15,408 nucleotides of DNA. Origin: an uncultured Pseudoxanthomonas sp. Its GTDB lineage: Bacteria > Pseudomonadota > Gammaproteobacteria > Xanthomonadales > Xanthomonadaceae. Numbering within the stretch: position 1 is the first letter of the stretch; every line of letters begins with the position of its first letter. Below, piece after piece: positions 14,375 through 15,408 of this stretch. Both the position numbers and the translations under genes were made by a program. The DNA lies in contig CALJUL010000066.1 of assembly GCA_937975725.1 (NCBI GenBank), positions 1 to 15,408 of the forward strand, in the 5' to 3' direction. The notes below the pieces were generated by a model. It ran no database searches and was not told the origin of the DNA. It was given only the letters and a program-made list of their open reading frames with translations.

Positions 14375-15274
14375 TCACGTCCGGGCCACCGGGCCGCCCC
14401 GTTCAGCATTTTGAACGAGCGATTCGACGATGCGCCCGGCCACGTCGGTGCCGCAGACGGCCTCGATGCCCTCCAGCCCTGGCGTGGAATTGACCTCCAG
14501 CACCAGCGGGCCGCGCCGCGAACGGATCAGGTCCACGCCGGCCAGGCCTAGCCCCAGCACGCGCGCCGCGCGCACCGCCACCGCCTGCTCCTCTTCGGTC
14601 GCGGCCACATACTGCGCGGTGCCGCCGCGGTGCAGGTTGGAGCGGAAGTCGCCCTCCGGCGCCTGCCGGCGCATCGAGGCCACCACTTCGTCGCCGACCA
14701 CGAAGCAGCGCAGGTCGGCGCCCTCGGCCTCGCCGATGAACTCCTGCACCACGAAGCTGGCGTACAGGCCGCGCAGGGCTTCCACCACGCTGCGCGAGGC
14801 GGAGGGCTTCTCGGTCAGCATCACGCCCGCGCCCTGGGCGCCCTCGTTGAGCTTGATCACGTGCGGCGGCGGGCCGAGCATCGACAGCAGGTCCTGGGTG
14901 TCGTCCGGGTTGTCGCCGAACACCGTCACCGGCAGGTCGATGCCCTGCGCCGCCAGCAACTGGTGCGCGCGCAGCTTGTCGCGCGCGCGCAGGATGGCGT
15001 CGGACGAATTGGGCGTGTACGTGCCCATCAGCTCGAACTGGCGCAGCACGGCGGTGCCGTAGCGGGTGATGGACGCGCCGATGCGCGGGATCACCGCGTC
15101 GTAGCCGGCCAGCGACCGGCCCTTGTAGTGCAGGTTGAACCCGGTCGATGCGATGCGCATGTAGCAGCGCAGCGGGTCCAGCACGCGCACGGTGTGCCCA
15201 CGCAGGCGCGCGGCCTCCACCAGCCGCCGGGTCGAATACAGCTTGCTGTTGCGCGACAGGATGGCGAGCTTCAT
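14375..15274 (-). CDS. rimK: RimK-type ATP-grasp glutamate ligase (ribosomal protein S6 modification)
   Basis: RimK adds glutamate residues to the C-terminus of ribosomal protein S6, using ATP, in the cytoplasm. The 299-residue length equals the usual about 300. N-terminal MKLAILSRNSKLYSTRRL and PRIGASITRYGTAVLRQFE (63-81) are RimK-typical. The ATP-grasp domain shows VIKLNEGAQGAGVML (139-153) with the nucleotide-binding Lys141, and VQEFIGEAEGADLRCFVVG (176-194). It then shows the metal ligands Asp248 and Glu260/Asn262 in GVDLIRSRRGPLVLEVNSTP (246-265). ATG at 15274 is chosen because the family starts at MKLAILSR; an in-frame ATG at 15301 adds nine unlikely residues. The downstream gap holds a palindrome, a promoter and a terminator on the same strand. 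RimK relatives that act on other substrates exist, so the S6 target is inferred from overall similarity. Confidence 0.93.
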   Translation of the reverse strand: MKLAILSRNSKLYSTRRLVEAARLRGHTVRVLDPLRCYMRIASTGFNLHYKGRSLAGYDAVIPRIGASITRYGTAVLRQFELMGTYTPNSSDAILRARDKLRAHQLLAAQGIDLPVTVFGDNPDDTQDLLSMLGPPPHVIKLNEGAQGAGVMLTEKPSASRSVVEALRGLYASFVVQEFIGEAEGADLRCFVVGDEVVASMRRQAPEGDFRSNLHRGGTAQYVAATEEEQAVAVRAARVLGLGLAGVDLIRSRRGPLVLEVNSTPGLEGIEAVCGTDVAGRIVESLVQNAERGGPVART

Positions 15275-15353
15275 AGCGATGCGCCGGGGATGGCCGGCCA
15301 CAGCATGCCACGCCGGCGGTGCCGGGCAGCAGGTCGTGGAGAGGGGAAGGGAG

Positions 15354-15408
15354 TGGAGCGGGTGATGGGAATCGAACCCACGCTAGCAGCTTGGGAAGCT
15401 GCAGTTCT
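15354..15408 (-). tRNA. tRNA-Gly (CCC anticodon), 3' part; 5' end outside window
   Basis: On the minus strand the last 55 bases read as the anticodon arm, variable loop, T arm, acceptor 3' strand and an encoded CCA. The anticodon stem GCAGC/GCTGC encloses the loop TTCCCAA, giving anticodon CCC (15395-15393), which reads the glycine codon GGG. The T arm has GTGGG-TTCGATT-CCCAT, and the acceptor strand CACCCGC is followed by T and CCA (15354-15356). The D arm and 5' acceptor strand are beyond the right edge. Confidence 0.9.

Overview
The window is very GC-rich (about 70% in most coding stretches, with G or C in nearly every third codon position). Several features point to a gammaproteobacterium of the Xanthomonadaceae (Lysobacter, Luteimonas or Pseudoxanthomonas-like): an S-adenosylhomocysteine riboswitch in front of ahcY, GTAG-type REP palindromes, -10 boxes placed for leaderless mRNAs, and the flavour of the proteins. 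The genus is inference; no rRNA is present.

Layout. (1) 2-544: the 3' part of metK (+), followed by hairpins and a strong terminator. (2) 876-1376: a hotdog acyl-CoA thioesterase (+). (3) 1416-1663: a broken gene remnant on the minus strand. (4) 1677-3554: the ABC-F ATPase gene uup (+), then a 210-bp inverted-repeat element. (5) 3819-6542: ppc, phosphoenolpyruvate carboxylase (-). It is divergent from (6) the SAH riboswitch and ahcY (+, 6692-8253). (7) 8503-9381: a secreted serine esterase (+). It converges on (8) 9394-9951, a DUF3228-like gene (-). That gene is divergent from (9) metF (+, 10074-10910). (10) 11024-11614: a secreted four-cysteine protein with a DUF4124-like N-terminus (+). (11) 14111-11625: a three-gene minus-strand operon with a small secreted protein, an OmpR-type response regulator and a sensor histidine kinase. 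(12) 14187-14316: a candidate structured RNA with its own promoter and terminator. (13) 14375-15274: rimK (-). (14) The 3' part of a tRNA-Gly(CCC) gene (-) at the right edge.

How the genes work together. metK, ahcY and metF cover much of the activated methyl cycle: SAM synthesis, SAH breakdown, and supply of methyl-tetrahydrofolate. The SAH riboswitch links ahcY expression to SAH. metF is separated from ahcY by two unrelated genes and has its own apparent promoter. ppc supplies oxaloacetate and shares an intergenic region with the ahcY riboswitch promoter. uup and rimK act on ribosomes.

The least explained parts are the candidate RNA next to rimK with a 12-bp palindrome at its promoter, the secreted protein co-translated with a two-component system whose sensor domain has unusual base composition, and the frameshifted remnant before uup. 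No complete mobile element, CRISPR array or phage gene was seen.
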